Origin: Colwellia sp. Arc7-D
GTDB taxonomy: Bacteria > Pseudomonadota > Gammaproteobacteria > Enterobacterales > Alteromonadaceae
Assembly: GCF_003061515.1 (NCBI RefSeq)
Contig: NZ_CP028924.1
Span: forward strand, 2,170,001-2,234,000
Direction: 5' to 3'
DNA length: 64,000 nucleotides
Notes under the pieces: model-generated
Seen by the model: only the letters and a program-made list of their open reading frames with translations
What the model was told of the DNA's origin: nothing
Databases searched by the model: none
Position numbers and translations under genes: made by a program
Shown: piece after piece, positions 1-9,375 of the stretch
Position numbering within the stretch: position 1 is the stretch's first letter
How the letters are laid out: every line of letters begins with the position of its first letter

Positions 1-54
1 CACACAAATTTAAACACATACCCTTTGTTTAACCCTTTATTCTAAGGATAAATT

Positions 55-576
55 ATGAAAAAACTTTTAATATTAATTATCTCGGCTACTTTTTTAACAG
101 CTTGTGTTTCAACACCAAAACTTGGCGATTATGCTAACGATCCTAATGGGATGTGGGAACAAGGAAAAAAATATTCAGAGAAAGGTGAAAAACTCATTAT
201 TAAAGGTGAGAAAACACTAGAAAAATCACGAACTGAACTAAGAGAAGGCGAAGCGCTCATTCAAATAGCTAGCGATACTATTATTCGTTCAAGACAGAGC
301 TATCAGTTAGAGTCTCAACAAATTGGTGCATCTACAAGCCCAAAAGAAATTCAATATGAAGCAGATCGTTTAACTGCCATTGGTGATAAGTGGGAAGATG
401 CAATTGATGACGTAAAAAAAGGTAATTCAATGATTACCAAGTCAAAAAAATTACAAACTGAAGCCCAAGCTATGATCAAAGAAGGTAGAGAGTTGGTTGA
501 GACTGGCAGCAATTTTATTCGCAATAGCCAACGTATGAGATTAGAGCTACCGTTATTAACAGAAACTAAAATCTAG
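55..576 (+). CDS. Predicted lipoprotein, charged helical, function unknown
   Basis: A 173-residue protein that begins with a lipoprotein signal peptide. Two lysines and a hydrophobic stretch end in the lipobox LTAC, so Cys17 would be lipidated. The mature part is very rich in Lys and Glu, has short repeated patterns such as EKGEKLIIKGEKTLEKS, and should be mostly helical or coiled coil. The start is supported by an AAGGA ribosome site (around 45-49). It stands alone, with a shared bidirectional terminator between it and the eda end of the zwf operon. I do not recognise a named family; a periplasmic or outer-membrane-anchored structural lipoprotein is the most that can be inferred. Confidence 0.75.
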   Translation: MKKLLILIISATFLTACVSTPKLGDYANDPNGMWEQGKKYSEKGEKLIIKGEKTLEKSRTELREGEALIQIASDTIIRSRQSYQLESQQIGASTSPKEIQYEADRLTAIGDKWEDAIDDVKKGNSMITKSKKLQTEAQAMIKEGRELVETGSNFIRNSQRMRLELPLLTETKI

Positions 577-702
577 TTTTAATTAAGCGATACCACTGAA
601 CAGAACAGGCAAGTTCTAAGCTGACTTGAATGTGACTTGAGTGTGACATGAGTGTTCAAGTAATTGTTTAGCTAAATATTATTTAAATTGCAGTTCTCTT
701 AA

Positions 703-732
703 CAAAAAAAACCAGGCATTCGCCTGGTTTTT
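703..732. terminator. Bidirectional rho-independent terminator (lipoprotein gene / eda)
   Basis: Perfect stem ACCAGGC (711-717) / GCCTGGT (722-728) with a four-base loop. It is flanked by an A-run on the left and a T-run on the right, so it can end transcription from both the plus-strand lipoprotein gene and the minus-strand zwf-pgl-edd-glk-eda operon. The rest of 577-781 shows nothing else. Confidence 0.85.
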
Positions 733-781
733 TATATTTTAAAATAATGTAAGCTTTTAACTAGCTAAGTAGCAATAGATA

Positions 782-1429
782 CTACTTTACGTGTTCTAGC
801 GCTTGTTTAGCTAAACGCGTAATTTCTTGCCAATTACCTTGTTTAACAATCTCATCAGACACTAACCAAGAGCCGCCACAGCAAACTACATTGGGCAATG
901 CTAAGTAATCTCTAATATTATTAATGTTAATGCCGCCTGTTGGGCAGAATTTAATATCTGGAAATGGGCCACCGATTGATTGAAGGGCCTTAACACCACC
1001 AGAAGCTTCTGCTGGAAAGAATTTAAGGTGATCATAACCTAAGTCTATGCCATCCATTAATTCTGATATTGATGAAATACCAGGGATTAAGGCTAAGTTA
1101 CCTTCTTTACCGGCTTGTAATAAATCTTTTGTTAAACCAGGGCTGATTGCAAACTTTGCCCCTGCATCGTAAGACTGTTGTAGTAATTCACGATTGGTAA
1201 CGGTTCCTGCACCAATAATGGCTTCAGGTAAATGTTTAGCAATGATGCTGATCACTTCTAAAGCTGCAGGAGTTCGCAATGTAACTTCTAATACTTTTAC
1301 ATCAGCAGCTAACAATGCTTCTGCAATGGGTAACGCATCTTTAACATCTTTTATCACTAAAACGGGAACTATAGGGCCCATTGCAAATAGTTCTGATGGC
1401 TGAATTTGCCATTTATTTGGTAAAGTCAT
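782..1429 (-). CDS. eda: 2-dehydro-3-deoxyphosphogluconate aldolase (KDPG aldolase)
   Basis: A 215-residue class I aldolase that splits KDPG into pyruvate and glyceraldehyde 3-phosphate, the last step of the Entner-Doudoroff pathway. Family hallmarks are visible: LEVTLRT with the catalytic glutamate (Glu48), GAGTV, AISPG, and the Schiff-base lysine in HLKFFPAE (Lys136, matching Lys133 of the E. coli enzyme). Length is normal. It is the last gene of the zwf operon; the upstream glk stop is 8 bases from its ATG, and a GAGGAA ribosome site lies in that gap. Cytoplasmic trimer by family. Confidence 0.97.
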   Translation of the reverse strand: MTLPNKWQIQPSELFAMGPIVPVLVIKDVKDALPIAEALLAADVKVLEVTLRTPAALEVISIIAKHLPEAIIGAGTVTNRELLQQSYDAGAKFAISPGLTKDLLQAGKEGNLALIPGISSISELMDGIDLGYDHLKFFPAEASGGVKALQSIGGPFPDIKFCPTGGININNIRDYLALPNVVCCGGSWLVSDEIVKQGNWQEITRLAKQALEHVK

Positions 1430-1437
1430 AATTCCTC

Positions 1438-2454
1438 TTAATACCTAGTAGTGTTAGTTGTTTGGTTTGTGTAATTGGCTTTACTTTTTTCTGACATAAA
1501 TTGATCAAGATACGCTGCTGCTCCAAGTAAACCAGGTTGTTCTTCGGTAACGACAAAAGTTGGAATAGGTTGATTAAAACTTGATAATCGGCCTTTTGCC
1601 TCAAATCTTTTTCTAAATTCACTGTCGGCAAAAAAGTCGACAAATCGAGGTACAATACCACCAGCGATATAAACGCCGCCGTAGCTACCCAGTGTTAACG
1701 CTAAGTTACCCGCAAAACTACCAAGAATACGACAAAATTGTGCAAGGGTTTCAACACATAAGGTGCACTCACCCGATAATGCTTTTCCTGCTATGTCTTT
1801 TGCAGACAACATGGTAGCTTCGCCATTTTTTACAAAGCTCAACGCTTGATAAATTTGTTCAATACCTAGCCCTGACAATAACTGCTCGCTGGAAACACGT
1901 GCATATTTTTTAGAAAGGAACTGTAATATAGCAATCTCTTGTTCATCGACAGGAGCAAAATCTACATGTCCACCCTCACCGCTTAAACTGTGCCAGCAAG
2001 AATCAATAGAGATTAAATTTGCAACACCTAAACCTGTGCCTGCACCACAAATAGAAATAGGTTTATTGGCAATAACATTACCCTCACCTATTTGCACTTT
2101 TTGATCAGCGCCCAAATGCGGTATTGAATGAGCAATGGCAGTAAAGTCATTAATGAGCACTAGCTCATTTAACTTTAATTGCGCTTTTAATTGCGATTGT
2201 GAAAACTGCCAAGGCAAATTAGTCATCACAATGAGATCTTTATCTACTGGGCAAGCAATAGCCAAACAAGCATTTATTGTTTTGCCCATTAACTGATGTC
2301 GAGTCATAAAGTCTGTTAATACAAACGCTAAGCTCTCATGATCTGCACATGCATAGATGGTAATATCGGCAATTTCACCTTGAGCATCGATTAAAGCGAC
2401 ACGCATATTAGTTCCACCAATATCAGCAATAATATTAATTTCATTGTGCGGCAT
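1438..2454 (-). CDS. glk: Glucokinase (bacterial Glk family)
   Basis: A 338-residue sugar kinase that phosphorylates glucose with ATP and so feeds zwf and the Entner-Doudoroff pathway encoded in the same operon. The N-terminal phosphate-binding motif ADIGGTNMR, the FTAIAHSIP segment and the GAGTGLGVA loop are typical of the proteobacterial Glk family rather than ROK kinases. The C-terminal part has LTLGSYGGVYIAGGIVPR. Length is slightly above the E. coli protein (321). It starts two bases after the edd stop and is followed by eda. Having glk inside this operon fits use of free glucose without a phosphotransferase system. Confidence 0.95.
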   Translation of the reverse strand: MPHNEINIIADIGGTNMRVALIDAQGEIADITIYACADHESLAFVLTDFMTRHQLMGKTINACLAIACPVDKDLIVMTNLPWQFSQSQLKAQLKLNELVLINDFTAIAHSIPHLGADQKVQIGEGNVIANKPISICGAGTGLGVANLISIDSCWHSLSGEGGHVDFAPVDEQEIAILQFLSKKYARVSSEQLLSGLGIEQIYQALSFVKNGEATMLSAKDIAGKALSGECTLCVETLAQFCRILGSFAGNLALTLGSYGGVYIAGGIVPRFVDFFADSEFRKRFEAKGRLSSFNQPIPTFVVTEEQPGLLGAAAYLDQFMSEKSKANYTNQTTNTTRY

Positions 2455-2456
2455 AA

Positions 2457-4304
2457 TTATAGTCCGCCTTGAAAATTCTCATCAAATAGTGAACAAGCAC
2501 CCGTCTCAGCAGAGCTTAAGTTACGACGCATAAAGCCAAATAGTTCGCGCCCCATGCCTTGGTGATGACCATTGACGTGAAAAATAGCATTTTCACGGTT
2601 AGCTAGTTCACTTTCTTCAACTAATAATGTTAACTCGCCAGTTTCGCCATCAAGTAAGATCATATCGCCAGTTTTAATTTTTGAAATTAAACCGCCATCT
2701 AAAGCCTCAGGACATAAATGAATAGCTGCAGGAACTTTACCAGAAGCACCTGACATTCTGCCGTCGGTAACTAGTGCAACTTTGTAGCCTTTGTCTTGTA
2801 AAACACCTAATGGTGGCGTTAATTTGTGTAGCTCAGGCATACCACGTGCTTTAGGTCCTTGAAAGCGAACAACAGCAATAAAGTCTTTTTCTAATTCGCC
2901 GGCGTTAAAAGCGATATCTAGTTCATGTTGGTCTTCAAATACAACTGCAGGTGCTTTAATAACAAAGCTACCTTCACGAAGTGATGAAGTTTTCAGCACT
3001 GAAATACCTAAGTTGCCTTTCATAACTTGCAAACCACCATGACTACTGAAAGGTTTGGCAACAGTGGCAATTATTTCGTCATCGCCAGAACTTGTCGCTC
3101 CGTCGATCCACAATAACTTGCCATCTTCTAATACTGGACGTTGGGTATATCGGGTTAATCCGCGTCCACATATAGTTTCAACATCTTCATGTACCAAACC
3201 AGCGTCAATCAATTCTTTGAATAGCAATGCCATGCCACCCGCTTCTTGAAATTGATTAATATCTGCATGACCATTAGGATAAATACGAGTTAATAATGGC
3301 ACAGCGTCAGATAAGTCATTAAAATCTTGGAAATTAATGATAATACCTGCGGCTTTTGCGAAGGCAATAATGTGCATAGTTAAGTTGGTTGAACCACCAG
3401 TTGCTAATAAAGCAACAATAGCGTTAACGATTGAACGTTCATCAACCATTTTACCGATTGGCATATAATTGCCTGATTGCTGAGTTAAACGCGTTACTTG
3501 GCGTGCAGCAGCTTTAGTCAATTCTTCACGCAATTGGGTATTAGGAGCGATAAAAGATGCGCCAGGTAAATGTAAACCCATCACCTCAACCACTAATTGG
3601 TTTGAGTTTGCTGTACCGAAGAAAGTACAAGTACCAGCACTGTGATAAGACGCTGATTCAGCTTCTAGTAATTCTTCTTCGCCCACTTCACCTTTAGCAA
3701 ACTGCTGACGAACACGAGCTTTATCTTTGTTAGGTAAGCCTGAAGGCATTGGACCCGCAGGTACAAAAACGGTAGGTAAATGACCAAATGTCATACTGGC
3801 GATCAATAAGCCAGGTACTATTTTATCGCAAATACCTAACATTAAGGCACCGTCAAACATGTTATGCGACAACGCTACAGCAGTTGACATGGCAATAACA
3901 TCACGGCTCATTAAGCTTAAATCCATGCCTGGTTGACCTTGAGTCACACCATCACACATCGCAGGCACACCACCAGCGAATTGCGCAACACCACCAGTTT
4001 CTTTTACCGCTGCTTTAATAATTTCAGGGTAAGTTTGGTATGGCTGATGTGCTGAAAGCATATCGTTATAGGCTGAAACAATAGCAACATCTGAGTGATT
4101 AACACCACGCAATGTCGCTTTGTCATCACTACCACAAGCGGCAAAGCCATGAGCTAAGTTGCCACAAGATAAACTTGCACGATGTACAGTTGTAGACTTT
4201 TCACCTGCTATTTTTTCAAGATAAGCTGCACGACTCGCTTTACTGCGGTCAATGATACGGTTTGTGATCTGTACTATATTTTTGTTCATAGAAATTTTAG
4301 TCAT
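2457..4304 (-). CDS. edd: Phosphogluconate dehydratase
   Basis: An Fe-S dehydratase of the IlvD/Edd family that turns 6-phosphogluconate into KDPG. Typical features are the opening VQITNRIIDRS, CDGVTQGQPGMDLSLMSRD, MLGICDKIVPGL and the C-terminal TDGRMSGASGKVPAAIH; the cysteines in CDGVTQG and GICDK are candidate cluster ligands. About 615 residues from the ATG chosen here, close to the family norm. An in-frame TTG at 4319 lies inside pgl and is less likely than the ATG at 4304, two bases after the pgl stop; an ATG at 4289 is also possible. Translation is probably coupled to pgl. Confidence 0.96.
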   Translation of the reverse strand: MTKISMNKNIVQITNRIIDRSKASRAAYLEKIAGEKSTTVHRASLSCGNLAHGFAACGSDDKATLRGVNHSDVAIVSAYNDMLSAHQPYQTYPEIIKAAVKETGGVAQFAGGVPAMCDGVTQGQPGMDLSLMSRDVIAMSTAVALSHNMFDGALMLGICDKIVPGLLIASMTFGHLPTVFVPAGPMPSGLPNKDKARVRQQFAKGEVGEEELLEAESASYHSAGTCTFFGTANSNQLVVEVMGLHLPGASFIAPNTQLREELTKAAARQVTRLTQQSGNYMPIGKMVDERSIVNAIVALLATGGSTNLTMHIIAFAKAAGIIINFQDFNDLSDAVPLLTRIYPNGHADINQFQEAGGMALLFKELIDAGLVHEDVETICGRGLTRYTQRPVLEDGKLLWIDGATSSGDDEIIATVAKPFSSHGGLQVMKGNLGISVLKTSSLREGSFVIKAPAVVFEDQHELDIAFNAGELEKDFIAVVRFQGPKARGMPELHKLTPPLGVLQDKGYKVALVTDGRMSGASGKVPAAIHLCPEALDGGLISKIKTGDMILLDGETGELTLLVEESELANRENAIFHVNGHHQGMGRELFGFMRRNLSSAETGACSLFDENFQGGL

Positions 4305-4306
4305 AA

Positions 4307-4999
4307 TTAAAGTGCCCAATAAACTTGTGTATTAACGTCTGGTGCTTGTAAAAATGCTCTGATCGGCATTTCTCGACATTCTTGTCCTGCAATAGCTGTT
4401 GCTAACACTTGCTTCTTACTTGCACCGCTTATATGTAAAAATGTATTTTTGCTTTGCGATAATGCGGCAAAACTAAAACTAATACGCTGATAAGGCGCTG
4501 ATTTTGGTGTAACTTTTATCAGTGCTGCACTATCAGTTGCAAGGCACTGGGTTATTTCATCACTACAAGGAAATAACGAGGCTGTGTGGCCATCTTCACC
4601 CATACCGAGGATAAGCACATCTAAAGGCAGTAACTGTTGATTAGCTGCTAAGTTCAAATCTGCTAAAATTTCGGTATTTAAACTGTCGCCCTGTTTAAGA
4701 TGAAAAAAATTGGCGTTTACGGCTTCATTTTGTAATAGGTTTTCATGTACTAGCTTGGTGTTGCTATCACTTGAAGTAATGTCCACCCAACGTTCATCTG
4801 CTAAAGTGATGGTGATAGCTTGCCACGCTAATTTTTTCTTAGATAATGCTTGAAAAAATCCTTTTGGGGTTGAGCCTCCAGAAACAGCGATACTCGCTTT
4901 TCCTCTAGATTCAACAGCAGCAGTCAGTATGGCTGCAACTTTATCAGCCAGAGCCACATCTAATAATTCACGTTGCTCGAATTCGTTAATTTGGTACAT
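4307..4999 (-). CDS. pgl: 6-phosphogluconolactonase
   Basis: A DevB/Pgl-type lactonase that hydrolyses 6-phosphogluconolactone between the zwf and edd steps. Family motifs include the N-terminal AVSGGSTPKGFF, ITLADERWV, and LGMGEDGHTASLFP. About 230 residues, as expected. The ATG at 4999 overlaps the zwf stop in a TAATG arrangement and has GGTGGA a few bases upstream as ribosome site. An in-frame TTG at 5011 within zwf is an alternative but less convincing start. Cytoplasmic, second gene of the operon. Confidence 0.96.
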   Translation of the reverse strand: MYQINEFEQRELLDVALADKVAAILTAAVESRGKASIAVSGGSTPKGFFQALSKKKLAWQAITITLADERWVDITSSDSNTKLVHENLLQNEAVNANFFHLKQGDSLNTEILADLNLAANQQLLPLDVLILGMGEDGHTASLFPCSDEITQCLATDSAALIKVTPKSAPYQRISFSFAALSQSKNTFLHISGASKKQVLATAIAGQECREMPIRAFLQAPDVNTQVYWAL

Positions 5000-6468
5000 T
5001 ATTCCACCCAATGGCGATCATCACGCGCGATTAAAGAAATTGATGAAACAGGTCCCCAAGAACCTGCTGCATATGGTTTTGGTGCGCTATTGGTTGATTG
5101 CCAAGCTTCAATAATACTGTCAGCCCACTTCCAAGCAGCCTCAACTTCATCGCGACGAACGAATAACGATTGATCACCTTTTATTACTTCTAGTAATAAA
5201 CGTTCATAAGCGCCGACAACACGTTGATTGTCATAAGTTTTAGAAAAACTTAAATCTAATTTATTTTCATGGATCTGCATTTGAGAGGCAATACCCGGAA
5301 TTTTATTCATCATTTCAAGCTCAACGCCTTCGTCTGGTTGCAAACGAATGGTTAATTTATTTGATGGTAATTCGGCATAGCTTTCATTAAAAATGTTATG
5401 AGCTTGTTGCTTGAAATGTACAACAATTTCGCTGTGCTTTTGTGGCATACGTTTACCTGTTCGCAAGTAAAATGGTACGCCCGCCCAACGCCAGTTGTCT
5501 ATTTCAGCTTTTATAGCGACAAAAGTTTCCGTTGAACTATTCGCTTTAGCACCTTCTTCATTCAAATAACCCGGTACAGCGACACCGTTTAGGTAACCGT
5601 CTGCATATTGGCCTCTGACTGTTTTTTCTTTAACATTTTGCAGAGTAATTGGTTTAAGTGCTTTAATAACCTTTAATTTTTCATCTCGAATACTATCTGC
5701 ACTCAAATCTGCCGGTGGCTCCATTGCAAGTAGAGAAAGAACTTGTAATAAATGATTTTGTACCATATCGCGCATTTGGCCAGCTTCATCATAAAAGCCC
5801 CAACGCCCTTCAATACCTACACTTTCTGCAACGGTAATTTGTACATGGTCAATGCAATTACGATCCCAGTTGTTAGTAAACAGGCTATTGGCAAATCGTA
5901 AAACTAAAAGGTTTAAAACCGTTTCTTTACCGAGATAATGATCGATTCGATAAATTTGTTTTTCTTTAAAATAGCGAGATACTTGGTCGTTAATGACTTT
6001 AGATGACTCTAAACAATGCCCGATAGGTTTTTCCATAACTACTCTATCAGCATTATCGATTAATTTAGCTGACTTAAGCCCTTCACTTATATCACCAAAA
6101 ATTGCTGGTGGAGTGGAGTAATAGTAAACACGTGCACCTTCAACGCTTGATAACGTTTTAGCGAGGTTTTCATAGGCTTTAATATCTTTAAAGTCGAGTT
6201 GTTGATAAACCAGTCTGGCTAAAAATTTAGTGACTGTTTCGGCATCAAGCGCTTCTGAAATAAATTCATTTAAGCTTTCATCTATTTGTTTAGTAAAAGC
6301 ATCAAGCGCTAGATCATTTCGAGCAACAGCAATAATTCGAGTGTCATCACTTAATAAGCCAGCTAATTCTAATTGATATAAAGACGGTAAAAGTTTGCGA
6401 CGAGATAAGTCTCCCAGCGCACCAAAAATAACAATTTCACTTGCTAATGGGGTATCTATGTTTTTCAT
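4999..6468 (-). CDS. zwf: Glucose-6-phosphate 1-dehydrogenase
   Basis: Oxidises glucose 6-phosphate to 6-phosphogluconolactone with NADP or NAD and opens the Entner-Doudoroff/pentose phosphate route. The N-terminal nucleotide-binding loop GALGDLSRRKLLPSLY and the active-site motif RIDHYLGKE (about residues 174-182) are intact. About 489 residues from the ATG at 6468; an in-frame TTG at 6483 is less likely. First gene of the five-gene operon zwf-pgl-edd-glk-eda, divergent from hexR, with a HexR operator about 90 bases upstream. HexR family repressors release DNA when KDPG binds, so the pathway intermediate probably induces the operon. Confidence 0.97.
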   Translation of the reverse strand: MKNIDTPLASEIVIFGALGDLSRRKLLPSLYQLELAGLLSDDTRIIAVARNDLALDAFTKQIDESLNEFISEALDAETVTKFLARLVYQQLDFKDIKAYENLAKTLSSVEGARVYYYSTPPAIFGDISEGLKSAKLIDNADRVVMEKPIGHCLESSKVINDQVSRYFKEKQIYRIDHYLGKETVLNLLVLRFANSLFTNNWDRNCIDHVQITVAESVGIEGRWGFYDEAGQMRDMVQNHLLQVLSLLAMEPPADLSADSIRDEKLKVIKALKPITLQNVKEKTVRGQYADGYLNGVAVPGYLNEEGAKANSSTETFVAIKAEIDNWRWAGVPFYLRTGKRMPQKHSEIVVHFKQQAHNIFNESYAELPSNKLTIRLQPDEGVELEMMNKIPGIASQMQIHENKLDLSFSKTYDNQRVVGAYERLLLEVIKGDQSLFVRRDEVEAAWKWADSIIEAWQSTNSAPKPYAAGSWGPVSSISLIARDDRHWVE

Positions 6469-6556
6469 AGCATGTATTCTCAATTTTTATTTAACTGTAA
6501 CTAAACTACATATAAAGCTAATTTATCTGCTATAGCATCGACAGTAAAGTACTTTC

Positions 6557-6571
6557 TGTAATTTTATTACA
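6557..6571. promoter_or_regulatory. HexR operator between zwf and hexR
   Basis: The sequence TGTAATTTTATTACA is a perfect inverted repeat (TGTAAT, three bases, ATTACA). It matches the HexR operator known from Shewanella and other gammaproteobacteria, TGTAAT-N3-ATTACA. It lies in the zwf/hexR intergenic region upstream of zwf. The match and position are seen directly; control by KDPG is family knowledge. Confidence 0.85.
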
Positions 6572-6672
6572 TTATTTATATTTCATTTAAAAATAACGGC
6601 TGCAAGCCAATTTTCAAACAAAGAACTATTAAAGGTTTGCAAAAACCACCACTTTTGTTTTATATTACCCTG

Positions 6673-6697
6673 AAATATGAAATTAATTTTCATATTT
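6673..6697. promoter_or_regulatory. Palindrome upstream of hexR, possible operator
   Basis: A 10-bp perfect inverted repeat AAATATGAAA / TTTCATATTT around a five-base centre, in the 317-base gap between zwf and hexR and about 90 bases before the hexR ATG. It does not match the HexR consensus. It may bind another regulator or simply be AT-rich promoter sequence. The rest of 6469-6785 holds only the HexR site and presumably the two promoters. Confidence 0.35.
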
Positions 6698-6785
6698 TCT
6701 GTTGTAAAGACAGAAAACAAATTACAGTTATTCTTAATATGGACAGTATAGTACCAATTAAGTAACGCGCTAAGGCTAATACGTA

Positions 6786-7634
6786 ATGAATATATTAGAA
6801 AAAATCGCCAATGAGTTAGATACTTTCAGTAAATCTGAACGTAAAGTGGCAGAAGTTATATTATCATCACCTGGTACTGTTATACATGCCAGTATCGCCG
6901 CCTTGGCGAAGCAAGCTAATATAAGTGAACCAACCGTTAATCGCTTTTGTCGTCGCCTTGACACAAAAGGTTATCCCGACTTTAAACTCCATTTAGCACA
7001 AAGTCTTGCTAATGGTACGCCTTATGTTAACCGTCATGTTGACGAAAATGACTCTGCTGATGAATATACCTCAAAAATATTCGAATCAACAATGGCTAAC
7101 CTAGAATTAGCGCGTAAAAGCTTAGACACTTCAACGATTAACCGCTCAGTAGATTTGTTAACCCAAGCAAATAAAATTTCCTTTTTTGGTTTAGGTGCTT
7201 CTGCTGTCGTTGCACATGATGCACAAAATAAATTTTTTCGCTTTAATGTACCTGTTGTTTATTTCGATGACATATTAATGCAACGTATGAGTGCAATAAA
7301 TAGTCGCCAAGGTGATGTTGTTGTTGTGATCTCACATACCGGCAGAACTAAAGCATTGGTTGATGTCGCCAGTTTAGCCCGTGAAAACGATGCAACGGTA
7401 ATAGGTATAACAACGGCAGGCACACCATTAGCTAAAGAGTGTAATTTTGTATTATCAGTAGATGTTGCCGAAGATACCGATCTTTACATGCCTATGGCAT
7501 CGCGCATTGCACAGCTGACGTTAATTGATTGCTTAGCGACTGGATTCACTCTACGTCGTGGCACAAAGTTTAGAGATAATTTGAAAAAAGTTAAAGACAG
7601 TCTGCGTAGCTCACGCTTCGAACGTAAAGACTAA
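6786..7634 (+). CDS. hexR: HexR, RpiR-family transcriptional regulator of central carbon metabolism
   Basis: A 282-residue RpiR-type regulator: N-terminal helix-turn-helix (about residues 1-77, with ANISEPTVNRFCRRL as recognition helix region) and a SIS sugar-phosphate-binding domain (about 120-250, with FFGLGASAVVAHDAQ and VVVISHTGRTKALVDVA). HexR proteins repress Entner-Doudoroff genes and respond to KDPG. The gene is divergent from zwf across a matching operator and is followed by pykA, the usual HexR neighbourhood in marine gammaproteobacteria. A weak AAGG ribosome site precedes the ATG. Confidence 0.95.
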   Translation: MNILEKIANELDTFSKSERKVAEVILSSPGTVIHASIAALAKQANISEPTVNRFCRRLDTKGYPDFKLHLAQSLANGTPYVNRHVDENDSADEYTSKIFESTMANLELARKSLDTSTINRSVDLLTQANKISFFGLGASAVVAHDAQNKFFRFNVPVVYFDDILMQRMSAINSRQGDVVVVISHTGRTKALVDVASLARENDATVIGITTAGTPLAKECNFVLSVDVAEDTDLYMPMASRIAQLTLIDCLATGFTLRRGTKFRDNLKKVKDSLRSSRFERKD

Positions 7635-7701
7635 TGAGTAGCGACAGGTAAAAACCAAACGCTGTAAAACACATAAAAAATATATAAATTTAAGGATTAC
7701 A

Positions 7702-9156
7702 ATGCCTAGAAGAACCAAAATTGTCGCGACTTTAGGTCCGGCAACTGACGATAGAAACATATTAAAACAAGTATTGGCTGCAGGTGTAAACGTTGTTAGG
7801 TTGAACTTTTCTCACGGTATTCCTCAAGATCATATAGACCGCGCTAATATGGTTCGTGAATTATCAAAAGAACTTGGTATTTATGTTGGTATTTTAGGTG
7901 ACTTACAAGGTCCAAAAATTCGTGTTTCTACCTTTAAGAATGGTCCAATCAAATTAGCAATAGGCGATAAGTTTGAATTAGACGCTTCAATGGCTAAAGG
8001 TGAAGGTTGTCAGGAAAAAGTCGGTATTGATTACAAAAAACTTCCACAAGATGTTATCCCTGGTGATATTTTATTACTTGACGATGGTCGTGTGCAATTA
8101 CGTGTACTAGAAACTAAAGGCCAATCAGTATTTACCGAAGTTACTGTTGGTGGTCCATTATCAAATAACAAAGGCATTAACCGCCAAGGTGGTGGTCTTA
8201 CCGCCCCTGCACTTACTGCTAAAGATAAAGAAGATATTAAATTAGCAGCAAAAATTAATGTTGATTTCTTAGCGGTGTCTTTCCCTCGTGATGCTGCAGA
8301 TATGCGTGAAGCGCGTTTATTAGCACAAGAAGCTGGATGTGACGCTCGCTTGGTATCTAAAATTGAACGTGCTGAAGCAGTTAATGATAACGAAGTATTA
8401 GACGGTATTATTTTAGCCTCTGATGTTGTTATGGTTGCCCGTGGTGATTTAGGTGTTGAAATTGGCGATGCTGCATTAGTTGGTAAGCAAAAACATATTA
8501 TTGCTCGTAGCCGTCAATTAAACCGTGTGGTTATTACCGCAACACAAATGATGGAAACCATGATTGAACAGCCAATGCCTACTCGTGCTGAAGTTATGGA
8601 TGTCGCTAATGCTGTGCTTGATGGTACCGATGCAGTTATGCTTTCAGCTGAAACAGCTGCTGGTAAATATCCGATTGAAACCGTAAAAGCCATGGCGAGC
8701 GTGTGTATTGGTGCTGAAAAAGAAAGTTCAGTAACCAATTCAAAGCATCGTGTTGAAACTACTTTTACTGAAGTATCAGAAACTATTGCATTGTCTGCGA
8801 TGTATGCAGCTAATCACTTAGACGGTGTTAAAGCAATAATTGCCTTAACTGAATCTGGTCATACGACACGAATTATGTCGCGTATTTCTTCAGGCTTACC
8901 AATTTACTCATTGTCGCGTCATCCTAAAACGTTAACTAAAACGGCTATTTATCGTGGTGTTTACCCAGTAGCATTTGACTCTACTGGTGCTGTTAATGCT
9001 GAAAAAATGGCACAAGACGTAATGTCTGCAGTAGTAAAAGGTTCAGAATTAGTTGCAGGCGATAAAGTTATTCTAACCCACGGTGATTTAATGGAAACTG
9101 TTGGTGCAACTAATACGTTAAAAGTACTTACGTTAACTAAAAAGCACTTTGCTTAA
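7702..9156 (+). CDS. pykA: Pyruvate kinase (PykA-like)
   Basis: A 484-residue pyruvate kinase that makes ATP and pyruvate from phosphoenolpyruvate and ADP. The opening [14 protein letters not shown], the VRLNFSHG substrate loop, [32 protein letters not shown] and [12 protein letters not shown] are all intact. Its start and length resemble E. coli PykA (type II, AMP-activated) more than PykF. An AAGGAT ribosome site sits before the ATG, 67 bases after hexR, so it may be cotranscribed with the regulator. No second HexR site is visible in that gap. A strong terminator follows. Confidence 0.97.
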   Translation: MPRRTKIVATLGPATDDRNILKQVLAAGVNVVRLNFSHGIPQDHIDRANMVRELSKELGIYVGILGDLQGPKIRVSTFKNGPIKLAIGDKFELDASMAKGEGCQEKVGIDYKKLPQDVIPGDILLLDDGRVQLRVLETKGQSVFTEVTVGGPLSNNKGINRQGGGLTAPALTAKDKEDIKLAAKINVDFLAVSFPRDAADMREARLLAQEAGCDARLVSKIERAEAVNDNEVLDGIILASDVVMVARGDLGVEIGDAALVGKQKHIIARSRQLNRVVITATQMMETMIEQPMPTRAEVMDVANAVLDGTDAVMLSAETAAGKYPIETVKAMASVCIGAEKESSVTNSKHRVETTFTEVSETIALSAMYAANHLDGVKAIIALTESGHTTRIMSRISSGLPIYSLSRHPKTLTKTAIYRGVYPVAFDSTGAVNAEKMAQDVMSAVVKGSELVAGDKVILTHGDLMETVGATNTLKVLTLTKKHFA

Positions 9157-9245
9157 TATTTTGTAACGTATGACGAAAGCTATTGAGTAAATATCAGTTT
9201 TAGTTAATTGGCAATTACTTGTAATAGTACTTAGCATCAATAAAA

Positions 9246-9279
9246 AAGAGGTAGCATTAAAATGCTACCTCTTCTTTTG
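9246..9279. terminator. Rho-independent terminator after pykA
   Basis: A long near-perfect hairpin AAGAGGTAGCATT (9246-9258) / AATGCTACCTCTT (9261-9273), with A-rich sequence on the left and a T-rich tail on the right. It lies between the convergent pykA and DUF6279 genes and can serve both. Confidence 0.85.
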
Positions 9280-9375
9280 TCTGATCACTTAAACCCTTCA
9301 TAATATTGTTTAATACTTGTGTCTACATAAATCAGCTTGATAAACTAATGGCCTATTTATATGTCCTAACAGCCA

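Noticed and set aside
4305..4319. TTG start of edd within pgl
   Set aside because: An ATG at 4304 directly after the pgl stop gives coupled translation and a more typical N-terminus.
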